DNA of 64,000 nucleotides from Chrysaora quinquecirrha (GCA_014526335.1 JACTAT010000039.1:1929157-1993156), one strand, 5' to 3'. Positions 1-13,780 are shown, counted from the stretch's first letter. The notes: a model not told the origin generated them from the letters alone. Numbers and translations: made by a program.

Positions 1-288
1 CTTGCGAAGGATATCTGGTACTACCGGCTGGTACTACTCGCATTCTGCTTGGTAAAAAGCTAGTCTTCTGAAATAAGTATCATCAGCAAACTTGAAATAA
101 TTATCAAGAGGTTACTAGTGATTTAACTTAGTTGTACGCATTTTTAATTAAGTTTGAATTTGTGAATTTGCGTTTTATGGAAGGAAAGAGTTCACATCAC
201 TGAACAGTTTCTTCCTAAGGTGGTAAATAACATTAGACCTGATATTAAGCAAATTGAAAATAGATCACACGGAAAACTGATTACTGAC

Positions 289-3200
289 CTTGAAGCTGAG
301 TTCACTATCTTCATGAGCATCGTGGTCTTTTATGGCTTTAGCCTTCGGCGATTCCTGAGACTGACAGAATTGGGCATCTGACTGTGTGGTTGACTCCAGT
401 ATATCATCTTTAAAGCAGGAAAAAGTGTATTTGTCATGAAGGGCAAACACTATGATAGATTTTTCCACAAGTGCCATACCACAATAAGATGGTATTTGAA
501 CCCGGACTGCATGACCAGAGAGCCAACGAAATTTCCACTGAGCTACAGATCTCAATGAAATCGCCAAGTAACTCTCCAAGTCAGACAGCCCATTGCTATC
601 CTTCTGTTGGCATATTTTGTTTCGGCTATGCCGAGCCTTCTTCAGCATCATACATATTCATTTGTATTTGTTATTATCGGCCAACACTGTGATAGATTTT
701 TCCAGAAGTGGCATACCATAATATATGGAACCTGGACTGTAAGATCGGGGGGGGGGAGGAGGGGCAACGACGTTTCCATTTAGCTAGAGAGCTTAACAAA
801 ACCGCCGAGAAACTTTCCAAGTTATACAGCCCATGGCTCGAGACTCTTCACCAAGTGTCGAGCCTTCTACAGCACCATACATACTCATACATCTTTGTCA
901 TGAATGGCGAAATCAAATATATAAAGACAACTCTTGAAACTGACAATGCTGTATGTGTCAATCAATAGGCAGTATAGCAAACCGTACAAACACCAGTTTT
1001 GCTCAAAACGATGAAAAGGTTAGGCAGTACTTTTTCATCAATAACATATTGTCTTTTAGGCCGTCATCTATAGAAAACTGCGCCACACGTTGGAACGGTT
1101 TGCGTCCGACTTAACTAGACTTATCACATGATAACCCATTACCGCTAATCATATCTAGAACGATAACAAACGGAGATCGCTCAAATTGGGACCCGTAATA
1201 CTGGAGACCGTTTTTGGAGCTGCCTGCTTCAAAATGTAGATGAGAGAGGCGTGTTCACTGAAACATCATAGCGAAACACTGAAGCTCTATTAGGCACTTG
1301 TTTTGGGATTAAATCTCGCAAAAACGTCTTAATAGATAACGAAAAAAGCTCCATTAGGAAGAGCTTCCCGTATAATACAGTCGAGCCTCCGAAAAGCGGC
1401 CACTTATAGATCCGAGGCCAAGTGGCCGTTATATAGAGGTGGCCGCTAGTCGGAGGTTTAGCAATACTATTGGAAAGTGTTTAGGACTGAACATTAGTGG
1501 CCCAAAGTGTTTAGGACTGTAGATTAGTGGCCGTTATAGGGAGGTGGCCGTGTATCGAAGGTGGCCGCTAAGAGATTCGACTGTAAATGGATCATAAGTT
1601 GGAGAGAGCATCTCGGTAAACAGTTCCTCGACGTCCTCTTTAGCGTTATCCTCAACTGAATTTCTAATTAATAGCAATTTGGTTCAGACGGTGTTGTTGA
1701 CTTCAAAAACGTTCTCTCTATTTTAATTAATACTAATCCTACTTATTAAAATCATATCAGCTTTCGCGGTTTTCTCCACGAAGAAAATTACTGAAAATGA
1801 ATATCCACGTACCTGGACATGACTTCACAGCGGCAACGTCCGTTTGTTCTTTTGCGACAACATCTGCTAAATTCTCCTGTGAAAAAATGAGAACATACAA
1901 GTCACAAAAAATCTAGATTTCAACTGAATTTTAATGGCCTGATAAATCTGCTCTTATGTGAGACTACTGTATAGTGGTTAGTTTGGTAGATAAGCCTGAC
2001 ATGGGCCGGGTTATTAAGCATGATATGACATCATCAAGACATCAAGACTCAGGGACCGGTTATTATGCACGATCGAGGGGAGGGGTACTATTCTTGATGT
2101 GGTGGACAAGGCTCAAAGGGAGTAATTTCAGCAGTACACATACCGGGGGTCAATCTAAGAATCTTTTTTGCCACCCAAAAATATCACTTCAACTGAGATC
2201 TGTTGTCCCCATTGTATCACAAATTAATGATCTAGATAAAGCATCTCCTTACGACTTGGTGCCTAGTCCCCCCTGGCCCTTTCCCTGGCATAAGACTTGA
2301 AGGAGCAGGTCATCATGCTCAATCGATGTCTTGAAAACGGTTTGTAGATGTGGGTTATTAAGCTTGCTGTCGTTACTAAGGTTTGCAGCGAAGCTCATTA
2401 TACTTGATTTGGTGAGTTGAAATTACACTCGATGCCACGGGTTATTAATCCGACGGATAGGGCTTGCAGGGGTTGATTATTACGTTGAAGCAGTGGGTTA
2501 TTAGGCTTGAAGTGCGCTTTACCTCTAAGGGATCAGCCTTGTCCAAAATCTTCACAGAACTTCTCGGAAAGATTCCTGTCTTGTCATACAAAACACCTTT
2601 CAGCCAATCATCGTTCACACAGGAAATAATCTTTATGTCCTGTCCAGCTTTAAGTTCAAGTCCCCGTCTACGTGGCTAACGAAATCAGCAACCGCTTTGC
2701 AAAGACGACCGGATAAATCCTCGCTGTAAACCGAATCGTGAGTTTTATTTCCATTGAAATCCTCATTTTCATTGCAAGCCTCCTTATCAATTCCACAAGC
2801 CTTCGCTTCAATAAGAGGCTCCAAATCAGGAAGAGGTTTTACAACAGCAACAAAGTTGGCAGGAAATATTCCGGTTCGTCCTTTACAAATGCCTTGATAC
2901 CATTCATTATCAATCCAGGAAATAAGATCAATGGTGTCTCCACTTTCAAATGAAAGTTCATCATCGTTGCCAGCAACGAAAGAATAAAGTGCTAGTGCGT
3001 GTGGTTTATCTATATGACCGAGGACATCGTCGATTGCCGATTCCTGAAAATCAAACATACGGCATGATAAAATCTTGCGGCATCGAGTATTGCTTCTCTG
3101 GGTATAAGTAAGAGGCATTATCCTCTTTCTTATACCCAGAGAAAGCAATACTTTATGTTTTACTCGACTACCAGACCGACCGACAATACTTGACTGTCAG

Positions 3201-6200
3201 AAAAAGCAATACTGTATATTTTCCTTTGGCAATGACAGCTTTCCCTATGCAGTATGAAATAGAGCTCTTGAATAATAGCATCCATAATAGACTTAAAATG
3301 TGCTGTTTTGAATAACGGTAACAAATAAACTTCTCAAGGAATATGCCGATAAATGCAGTTTGAATTGAACGTTTTCATTAATATGACATAATATGAGCAT
3401 ACAAGCTGAAGAATACGGAAAGAATAGAGCATTTTGGCGAATACACCATGAAATGAACATGCTGACGAATACAGCATGAAATGGACATGCTGACGAATAC
3501 TGCATGAAATGAACATGCTGACGAATACTGCATGAAAGAACATGCTGACGAATACAGCATGAAATGAACATGCTCACGAATACAGCATGAAATGGACATG
3601 CTGACGAATACTGCATGAAATGAACATGCTGACGAATACAGCATGAAATGAACATGCTCACGAATACAGCATGAAATGAACATGCTCACGAATACAGCAT
3701 GAAATGAACATGCTGACGAATACAGCATGAAATGAACATGCTGACGAATACAGCATGAAATGAACATGCTGACGAATACTGCATGAAATGAACATCCCGA
3801 ATGCAATATGAAATCGACACGATGAAAAGTACAATAAGAAATGATCATGCCGACAAATAGAGGATGAAATGAACATACAGACGAATACAGAGCCGAATGA
3901 ATTTGTTTTAAGGCCGGCGTAAGGAGTTAAAAGGTCTGGTTTCAATATCGCCGGCGATGTTCATGCCCATATGACACAGAAAAATCCTCAAGATTTTGTT
4001 GTTGCCAGCGTGCGGTGATGACATAGGAGCATGTTTTAAAGCATAACGGCCGCAATTAAAACAAGCTCCCACATCAAAATTCATGTTCCAATTACACTGC
4101 AACAGACGGAGACAACCCGCTGGTCTGTCCCCGCCGACGGCGGCTTAAAAACTTGTTCGCATAGACGCGTCCTCGTCGTACCCGACGATATGGAAACAAG
4201 CCTTAACAGCAGATGCAGTAGCGAAAATAATGTATGTTCTACTTTGACCACGATAAAAACAACTCTCTTCACTTACCTCAGTGAGTTCTTCTTGAAACGG
4301 TACATCAATGATTACTTCAACAAACGAGGAAGGAAACATTCCTTTGATATCATTTAAAGATCCATAAAACCATTCTCGGTTGACTTGCTTTTCTAAGAGA
4401 ATCAAGTCTCCGGCCTAAAAGAGGCGAGTAATGAGTCATACTGAGAAAACGACAAAAACATTAGTCATACTGCGAGCCAGACTAATAGTAATTAAACAAG
4501 TTTGACCATTTCTAGGTTTCGATTAGCCAGTCAAAAAATTGCACTGATTTGATTGCTTGCATTATACATGATTTGAATAAAGATTGGTTAAATCAAGAAG
4601 GCGAGGAAGGTTTTGAGACTGTGCGGAGGAAAGCGCCCTAGTGTGATTTACCACCTTAGGCAATGCAAATTTCATGTTTTGAGAAATCCCGAGGTGGCTA
4701 AATGCTGCGACAAAAGGGCTGGGAAAATGGGCTACGAGTGCTGCGATAATTAACTTGCGTGGTTAGAAGAAAACGGCCTCTTGTTTGAGAAACTTTGAGT
4801 CAAAAAGCATGAGTCTGAGGCTGTACGTAGTCTAACACAGATACCAACCATTGGTCCCATGCTGGGGGTCGTATAGTTAGCACATTATTGATTCGATTTG
4901 GCCAATACAATGAAATGGCAAGCAGTAACCAATATGATTATATGAAAGCAACAGCATTCATAAATTCGCGTATTTTGAAGTCTACGTCAAAAGTCTGAAG
5001 TACCTGGCGACAATGTTAACCAAAACATTGAATAACGTAAACGGAAAACTTACTTTGAAATTCAAATCTTGATCACTGTCGCTAATATAATCGAAGAGGG
5101 CAATGCAGTGGGGATCCGTAATCTCCATTTGTTTCTTTAGTCTACCCATTAAACCGTCATTTTCCGTAGGAATATTACTCTCAGCAACATTACGGAGTAC
5201 CGCAGGAATAGGTGGTCTGGATGCTCTAGTTGGACTTTGCTGTGCGACAGTAACTGCCTCGTTTTTAGTTTGCTGTGAAGTGATAGCAGCCTCATTACCA
5301 TGCTTGTCTGACTCCTGTTTAGGTATATAAGGCTCTTTGAATTCATTAGCTGAAAACCTCTTTCTGTATTCAGTGGGAGGTAGAGAAGTTGGACGACGAG
5401 GAGGTTGTTTTCGGTTTTCGGTTAGGTTTTCGGTTTTTGTTCGGTTATGCTCAAGAAAAGCGGATAAATATTCGGTATTCTGAACCTTTGGAAACGACAG
5501 CGGTCTAGCAGGCTTCGCAGGTGGGGTTTTCGTTGATTTCTTCTGTATTAAATCAACCGAGGGCTCACTAGAGCTATTTGCTGATGACAAGGATTTGTCA
5601 CTATATTTCGTCTCCTTTACTAAAGACTTTCCGACTTCAGGACTCTCCGTATTTTCATCGGCCGATGACGTAGACACTGCTTCGGTACTGTCAGCAGAAT
5701 CACCGCTTTTTGACTCACTTTTAACGAGTTCTGAATCTCTGCTTTCAGTATTACTTCCATCCAGAATTTCCCTTCCAGATTTCTTTTCATCTAAATTATC
5801 ATCCTTTATTTCCAGACGTTCACTAATTTCATTATTACCAGCCACAAGATCAGATTTTTCAGCTGATAAACCGGTCTCTTTTTCACTGTTCTCTTCATAT
5901 TTTTCAGGATTAGACGTAGAAATTGACCCGCTGTCAGTTCGTCCACCATCCGCACTCAAAGGATATTCAGTTAATCCATTCTGGAGGCAAATGTCACCTT
6001 TCTTGTCTGGACTTTCCATCACCAATATTTTGTCTTTGTTTATTTCAAATAGTTTTTCCTTCAGTACAGTTGTCTGTGTGATAATCTCATCAAGTTTCTC
6101 AATCTGATTAGACAAATCAGAAGAAGTCTTCTGATCTTCCTCCTGCCGCACGTCCACTTTCTTATCAAGACCGGACTCAACACCGTCCGTCTCAGACACA

Positions 6201-9200
6201 ACAACGTCCGTCTCAGACACAACACCGTCCGTCTCAGACACAACACCGTCCATCTCAGACACAAAATCATCCGTCTCAGTCACCGCATGGTCTATTTTTC
6301 AGTTCGCTTCTGCATGACTACAGGCTTCTTCTTGCGTAGAGACGACGTTCTAACTGGTTTCTTAGGAGCACTCTTCAGTTTTTGATCTGAACCAACAGGA
6401 GATTTAGGCCCAATGTTACTCTGACTCGCCTCTTTGCCTGTCAGTAATTTTTCATCCATTCCTTTACTAGTTGCTTCAATTTCTTCGGTAGCTGCTCCAT
6501 TTTCCCTGACACTTATCATTGCCTCATTCCTTCCATCTGACTTTTCCTTACTGACCTTTTCATCCATGCGCTTTTTAACTTCTTCAATACTCATGTAATC
6601 ATGATCGCTTTTGGTGTCTTCGGTGTTCGCAAGACCAGCTTTATTCCATGGAAGTTTAACGCAAAGACACCACCATCCATACTGGTAGCTTGAACGAAAG
6701 ACAAGGGCCGACTAGGTTTCGCAGGAGCCTTCTTCTTTTCCTGATTGACGACAGTATTCGCATGAGAGCTCGGTTGTACGAGATTGTTGATCATGAAATT
6801 CTCCATACTGAACGACAGAGGTCGCTTGGGTTTCTTCGGTGTGAAGCCTGATTTTCTCCCAGTTGTTGAATTCTCTCTCAACCTGGAAACAACTTCAAGC
6901 GCTTCCTTTCCTTCTTTCCTAAGCTGCTCAACAGACGTAGGTTCGTTAGATTCAGACGCATCAACCTTCGCATCAAGGCTCCTTTGTTTCCACAACAGTG
7001 CTGGACGCTTTGGCTTTTCAGCAGCTTTATCAAACATCTCAACTTTACTTGAAACGTCCGATTTTGCATTGTCAATAGCTTCTGCATCTCTGACAGCTGT
7101 CTGGAATTCACGACTCACACCTACATTCGTGGATGACCCAGCTTCAAAAGTAGCAGCCCTTGATAAAAGCGTAGGTTTATTAGGACGTGGTGGAGGAGGT
7201 TTGTGACTTGCCAGCACAGTATTCTTGCTCTCAACATCAGTTTTCAACAAAGCATCAAGCGATCTAATATCATTTTGAATTAGCATACTGGGTGCTCTAG
7301 GTGGCACAGGAGGGCGTTCTGTCTTTTTAGCGCTAGCATCCTTGTCGTTAGGGTGGATCTTTGGTGGTGGGGGTGGAGTAGATGGTGGCGACGTCTGCGG
7401 CCTTCTCCCCCCTATTGATCTGCTTTTCCGGTTTCTTGATTTTAAAGTTAACGTAGCAGGTGGTTGCTTGCCAGGTTTAGGCCGGCGTTCTCTGTGACTG
7501 CTGTAAGGTTCCGGTAGCGACTTCTTGCGTAATTTCGGCTCCTGTGAATCAAACGGTACACCAGTAGGTTTGCTTTCAGTGTCTATTGCCTGTAATACTG
7601 CACTTGGATTCATAATAACAGTTACCTGAGATGAAACTGAGCTCAGGGAATCGACAGAACCGGTACTCTCAGCTTCCGATTCTGACTTTTTGCGATCTGC
7701 TGACCTGGAGCCTTCAAGCTCTTGATCTCTGATGACTTGTCTTGCAGGTTTCTCAGGAGTTACTCTTTTCGATGTTTCTCCCACTCCTTCAGACATTTCT
7801 TGATTCATAGCAGTCTCTATATTTGTCTTGACTTTGCTAGCAGCATCCACATCGACTTTGCAATCAGCATTGAAACCTTCAACAAATGTTCCTGTCTCTA
7901 TCGACCTCAGATCAATAGCTTCTAACACAAAATTACTTTCCTTCACTTTGCGATCGTTTTCAATAGCCCTGTCAACATCCTTGTTCGATTTGTTCGCTTT
8001 GATTATAAGTGGCATGTTTCTTTGATTAACATTCTTAGTATCTTCACTACATTCAGTTGTATTTGAATTATCTCTTTCCCCGACCAATCTCTTTTTAAGT
8101 TGACTTTCATTCTTACTACGTTCTGAAATTGCTTCTATGGTTTTTTGCGACTGAAAGGAACCAGCCTTAATTATAAGTGGTGCGTTCATAATGCCTTCTT
8201 TAGTGGTAGTTTTTACAGTCCTTTCATCACTCTTTATATCGTCCACATTATTAGGTAAGTACTGTTCAGGTTTTAATTCTGACCTGGCGTCTTCCACGAA
8301 TTTCCCCGCTGAAGATCTACCAGGTTTTATAATAAGTGGCGAAAATTTTCCAGCAACCTTACCGGAGTCAACTTTGTTTGGAGTACTTGACGACGTACCG
8401 TCATCAAAAGAGTTCCAAGGCCTGGAACCAAGGCTAGGCCCATTTGATAATTTTGGTTTTGGTTTAACAGACGGTGGAGAAGGTCGTTTTGGCGAACGAT
8501 GACTCACTGGCGTCGGAGTGACGACTTTTGTCACTCCCTCGTGGTCTCCATTTTGCTTTACCGAAGAAGAAACCGTCGAATTTACTGGTGTTTTGGCAAC
8601 GAAGCTGAAAGTTGATGACACTACTATGTCATTGGACGTTGGAGATATCACGTGATTTAGACACTTGTCTGACATTGATTTGGCAATGTCTTTATTATTG
8701 TTGCGCTCTTGTTTTAGCTTTTGGCTGTCTTCAATAACATTTTTAGGTTCACTAACAGGCTTATTTCCACCAAAATCCGAGATTTTTGCTAAATTGACTG
8801 TCTCCAGAACGTTACTATTTATATTTTGATTTATACCAGTAGCAGTAGCTTGTCCCACAAGATTATTTTCTTTGCACATGCTATCAGAGACTTCAATATT
8901 GTTTAGCTCTTTTAGGCCTTCACTTTCTGACTCATTCACTTGTTTTAACCGAGCTAGAATGGCACTAGCATTTAATGCATCTTGTAAAGTCACTGGCTCC
9001 TTGATACCATCTGGAGAAATTCGTGTTTGTTCTTGGCCTAAATTTTGCGAATTTTTCAAATTGTCTGACCCGCTATCAAGTTGCATATTAAACACAGATT
9101 GTTGGACTATTTCTGAACTAACGACTGCTGTATTTTCTGTTTTATTTACCTCGCCACAAGTAGGCATATCCACAGTACTAGCTGACACCGTGTTAGAAAC

Positions 9201-10826
9201 ATCTGAAGTCGATTTGGAGACCTTTACTCCGAAAGACTTCAGCTTCACACTGCCATTAGGAGTTTCATCCAAGCTTTTTCGCCGCTCGAGTATGATAAAA
9301 TCATCAGATAGTTCTGTGACTATAGTTGCAGGCTCTGGTGTGTGTTTACCTCGCGGAAGAGTTGATGCACTCCTGCGAACGCCATCTTTCTTCTGTTTAT
9401 CGTTGAAATTACTCGCGGAGTAGCTTCTCTTCTTCTTGCCCTTCGCTGCCTGTTTTTGAGTCTGATCTTCGTGTGGCCTAAAAAAATTGAAAGTGATTTA
9501 GTCTACAGTGATAAAGTTGTGATTTACAAAACAGTGGGGTTCGACTGTGATACTTAATCAACTGAACAAAAAAGACTAGACCAGACTCGTAATCATTAAT
9601 ATATTAATTAATATTAAGAAAATTGTTCAATTTTGCATAAGAAAAGGAATAAAAGGAAAAAGATATCAACCGGATCCTGCAAAATTAAATACATGCAAAC
9701 TTAATAGCGAAAAACACTCACTCAGGAAAAGTAATAACTCGTTATCATTTAAGCCAAGCGGCAATTCACTTATATTCGTATACCCTTTGCTGGGACCCTT
9801 CTTCGTATACAGATTTGGACAGAAAAAGTTTTGATTTACACAAAGGGCCTTTTCACCCTAGGGACGGTGTTGCTGTTGTTCCCACTTTTTGGGTTCTGTG
9901 CACTGCAAGACTTGCATAAGAAAACACAGAAAGAATTGACCAGGGTAACGTTTTGGATACAATACAATAAGAGCTATGTTCAGCCTGTTCAGCCTTCACA
10001 TCGGACTTCTTTTGAATACTGCAAATATTCATTTTCCTCAGCAGAAAAAGCGAACAAAGACCTACGTTTTATAACTTTCAAAAAATAACGCAAATGTTAG
10101 TACAGCTTAGATAATTGAGGAATTCGTAATTGTCTCAGTTTTTGTTGCCGTCAGCAATTTCATGTAAATACGCGTTGGGTCATTAGGCCAGTGCCTTAAG
10201 TGCATTTTCATCTGGCTTCAGTTGTAATGAATACAAGTCAAAGACAAACGAAGATAAAGACAAACAGATTAAAGACAAATTTAAAGATAAAAATATTAAA
10301 TAAAATAGAATACTACCTTTCCACTGGAAGTTTCTTATTGAAAGACGTAAACGGAAGCGATGGTGCCGCGCGAACAGGACTAATGGAACCAGAGGGACGA
10401 TCAAGCGATTTTTTCTCTCTATGAAGATAACTTGGAGGCGGTGGCGCCGGCCTAACCGGATTCTCCCGCGATAAAGACGATTTCTTTGACGAATACAACG
10501 ATTTACTCCGACCAAGTTTTGAGCTTTCTGTTTTCATGCTATCTACATCGACCTTTGCAGTTTTGACGGATCGAAGCGATGAAAAACCATTGTAGATCTC
10601 TGAAGTTGGACGCTGCTTTCTTGCCGGTTTAGGGGGTGGGGCTGTCTTTGGCGGGGGTGGGATGTCGATTCCAATTATTGGCTCTTCGTTCGTTGGTTGG
10701 TTTTCAATAGATGTGGGATCGTTCTTGGGTAGGCTTCCAGTTGTTGTTTGATTGACAGTTGCAGGCTGTTTGTCGGTGAAATTGACCTCGTTCATAGGTC
10801 TTGCTGAAAGAATCGTAATCTCAGGC
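289..10826 (-). CDS. SH3D19: SH3D19-like multi-SH3 adaptor protein (partial, both ends incomplete)
   Basis: Adaptor protein; vertebrate SH3D19 binds proline-rich and endocytic partners at membranes. Exons read on the minus strand: 10826-10317, 9477-5054, 4414-4277, 3043-2523, 1876-1813, 407-289, all with GT-AG borders and compatible phases. The first two exons are disordered and proline-rich, with repeated RPLSF and PLIIK motifs. SH3-1 starts with ALFDY near 5100 and continues in exon 4414-4277, which ends FVEVIIDVP, very like human SH3D19 (VKVIIDIP). SH3-2 (ALALYSF, GIFPANFV) and SH3-3 (AVADFVSHVDGDL, GIFPRSS) lie in exon 3043-2523. SH3-4 begins with KAKAIKDHD at 345-289 and runs off the window. 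Three frame breaks, at 6640-6642, 6295-6299 and 2649-2651, are each repaired by one extra A on the coding strand, after which all exon phases close. The 5' exon upstream of 10826 was not found. The reading frame is long compared with human SH3D19 (about 790 aa). Confidence 0.85.
452..905 (-). mobile_element. Two adjacent tRNA-derived SINE copies (family A)
   Basis: Read on the minus strand, 471-570 carries an A-box-like TGTAGCTCAGTGG and a B-box-like GGGTTCAAAT, followed by a body with TTGTGGAAAAATCTATCA and a GGCTCGGCATAGCCGAAA segment. A second, more degraded copy occupies about 690-905. The same family recurs at 38.7-39.6 kb and near 53.05 kb. Both lie in the intron upstream of the last visible SH3D19-like exon. 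Confidence 0.7.
1378..1583. mobile_element. 206-bp MITE with CAGTCGA terminal inverted repeats
   Basis: The ends are CAGTCGAGCCTCC on the left and a right end whose complement begins CAGTCGAATCTC. TA dinucleotides flank both ends (376-377 of the 1300s block and 584-585 of the 1500s block). The inside consists of repeated GTGGCCGTTATA/GAGGTGGCCGC modules. TA flanks suggest a Tc1/mariner-like non-autonomous element; that class call is inference. Confidence 0.6.
3086..3152. other. Near-perfect 30-bp-stem hairpin in SH3D19-like intron
   Basis: The left arm starts AGTATTGCTTCTCTGGGTAT and ends AAGAGG; after a CATTAT loop the right arm runs from CCTCTT to GCAATACT. The arms pair over about 30 bp with one substitution and one single-base bulge. 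The size resembles a miRNA precursor. It could instead be a tiny MITE or fold-back; a third AGCAATACT occurs at about 3204. Confidence 0.6.
3436..3890. repeat. 28-bp minisatellite, about 13 units
   Basis: The unit is GACGAATACAGCATGAAATG followed by AACATGCT, 28 bp, with CTGCATG and GCTCACG variants; it decays after about 3800. Because 28 is not a multiple of 3, the minus strand stays open in all three frames, which creates spurious ORFs. It lies in an SH3D19-like intron. A degenerate relative sits at 53.1-53.6 kb. Confidence 0.9.
6171..6290 (-). repeat. 21-bp in-frame coding tandem repeat in SH3D19-like exon
   Basis: About four to five copies of a 21-bp unit encode repeats of the heptad VSETDGV. 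The unit length keeps the frame, so copy number can vary without breaking the gene. It lies just downstream of the frame break at 6295-6299. Confidence 0.85.
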
Positions 10827-13780
10827 CTGAAAAAAGATGTGTTACATTGAGTTTATATTGAAGTTAGTGATAATGTTTTGCAATACAATGGTGGGAAGAG
10901 TGAAGTTTCGTGAGTTCAGCTTTCTAGCATCAAATTGAATAGCATAATCAAACGAGCGAAACGTGCTCTCATTCGATCTAGACCCGCAAACCTGCATTCC
11001 ACCAAAAGCCATTGACAAACTGAGCGAGCTCGGAAGCAAGGGGCTAACTAACAATAATTGCTAGTCGAAAATTCGACATTTGTTTGTCAAACAGGATGTT
11101 TTGACCGTTTAGCCACGTCGCAAAACAATGGTTGCCAAAACAATCGTTTCTGAACGTTTTTCAAAAATATCGAGCGACGAATTATGTTCTATATCTTTGC
11201 TTGTCAAAGTTTATATCTGTTTGAAACGGGATTTCGCAGGATTTTCAATGGTTTACTTGCAGCAAAAAACAGCCTAGAAATTATGCCGACTCTCAGCCAA
11301 AATTCAAGCAACACGACTGGTCACTCAACAATTTTACACCACGGGCATGCGTTCCTAGGCTACAACTGTGATTGGCTAAGACAAAAGTTAGAGCCTTAGG
11401 GGTATTTCCAGGCCATAGATGTCTTGTACCTATTATCAACTGTACATATTGTGCATGTAGTTGAAGAACAACCCTGCACTGTTGAAACATAATAAGTCAC
11501 TGTCTTTTGAATATTAGATGTCACTATACTATACAAAAGTTGTGTAGCTAACACCTATAATTACGAAATGTCACTTAAGGCCAATACTATATTAAATTGT
11601 TTTTGAAAAGATACCCTATGCTCAACAATTACATCCTGTCCATTAATTTATTCATTTATGTATTCATTCATTACAAAATAGGATACTGGCTCAAACCCTT
11701 TTATAAGGTGCCTTATATTAATACCCTTTTACTTTTATTGATTATATGTTGAAAGAAAGCCAAACTGCTAGGAAATACATGGAACATAATCATTTCCTTT
11801 AAGAATATTGTCTATAAACAAATGACCAACTCTGCAGTTTTAGAAGTTGGATCATCAGTATAACTGCGTTTCATGATTTGGCAACATTTTACTCTAGTCC
11901 CTATGTCTTTATATGCACTTTATACACAGGTGTAGGGGAAGAAGAAAGATATCCAATTCTTAATCCCTGTTTATGAAAATTTTGTCAGATTTTTTCATAT
12001 TCTGTGCTCCAATTTGGCTGTTTTTGAAAGAATTTTCACCATTAAGGGGAGAAGGGTAATGCTTTTTAAAAAAGCCACTGAAAATCTCAATAAGCAATGC
12101 CCCAAAATCTCAACTTCAGGGGGATGTTTGCATTGTTCAATCTTGCATCATGGTGATATTTGATCTTATTAAAAGCTAATCTACCTTAAGGATTATAATA
12201 ATTGATACTTCTTCTAATTAGACCACAAAATGCTAAACTATGCAGCAGCCAATTAGATGCAAAGTAGCTTATCACATGTTCAACATGTGTCCACTTACAA
12301 GATTTAAAGGGATTTGAAAGCAAATTAAGGAAAGGGTGCTGTATTTTTGCAATAAGTTGTCTTGGGCTTGGGGTTCATTTCTCAACCAATCAATTGAAGG
12401 GTATGTTTCTCAGAAATTCTTCATGCCCCAAATCCTCAAATTATCCCCACCTGAGAGTTCATAAATCTTGGATGTTTCTCTATGGGAGCTAATACCAGTG
12501 TGGCACTCATAAAATGGGGGCTTGACTAAACAGTTCCATTCAAAGCTTTTAATTTTGATTTGATAGGGTAGGGGCTTATAAGGGTGGTGGGGCTATATTG
12601 GAGTGGTTGTTAGACAACTTTTAGACCCAGGGTGGGAATTATCCTAGATAGGGAGGCTGATTAGAGTATTCACAGTACCTATGCATTTACATAGGAATCT
12701 GGAGATAGCCAATATGGGTATGTCTTATCATTGATATTGGGAGCTTAAGGAAGACATGGCCATTGTTTTCTTCCATTGTTTTTAGACAATATGTCATTGT
12801 TTTTCACAATACTGTGGCAATCACACCCCTTGCCCATGTGGTAATGTTCCCTATGCTTTCAGACACCTCTTGTTTTTGAGGGCAGGATATTACTTTACAA
12901 GACACTAGATATAACAACATTTTGCTCTGGAGCTCACACCTAATTTTCTTTATATTTCAATGATGAATTTGAGCTTTAAGATTTGAATATTGAAACATAT
13001 CACCAGCACTTGCTCATGATCTGTTTAGGGCAGGTCTTTTGATTCAGCTTCCTGCTTTTATTGAAATTTTTGATGATTAATGAAAATACCAAGCATTTCC
13101 CAGCTGCTAAGTTCAAACAAACAAAAACAAAACCCTCTTGTCTGCTTATAAAACTGAACAAGAATAACAAAGAACAATTTAGTTTTTATTGATATTGACT
13201 ATTTTGAGTGATTTAATAGTTTTAGGTAGTCAATTTTAAGGTGATGATGGCTGTAATTTAGCATGATATCCACGCGACTTCAGGGACTAAGAGGGGAAAT
13301 TAATTTGTTTGATATTTTGGTATTTATAAAGATGACAATCAGAGAGTTTGAAGTGCAATTTCTGGGAGGTAGAGTTATTATTTTCCACACTTTGCGTGTC
13401 AGATCTTGCACTTTTATAGAACCACCACCACCCACACCAAAACCTGGGAATAAGAAAACCTGCTCCAAACTTTGTAGTTGCAAAAACATGCGTTGTTCGG
13501 GACAACTTTTGCTGTGCACTTGACCTGAAGTGCTTCCTGAAGAGTAGCACTCGAAGTAAAACCGTTTTTGGTGGATTTTGGAGTTTGATTTCCAATTAGC
13601 AAACCATTCGAACGAACAGCAAGATTAATGGTGTGTATTATCCAGATTAAAGAGAGTTGTTAAGACTCGATAATCGTAATATTAAGTTTTTATGGCCAAC
13701 CAAATCCAAATAGGAAGCTAAAACAAAATCAAAAAAGTGCCACAACACCAAGGATTTGGTTATGATGATTAAATAAAACT

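Noticed and set aside
3293..3945. Several overlapping minus-strand ORFs rich in [16 protein letters not shown] repeats
   Set aside because: They are three frames of a 28-bp satellite; unit length not divisible by three keeps all frames open without coding selection.
9831..10088. Plus-strand ORF with a signal-peptide-like start inside an SH3D19-like intron
   Set aside because: It lacks an ATG at its start and has no homology; it lies in an intron of an oppositely oriented gene.
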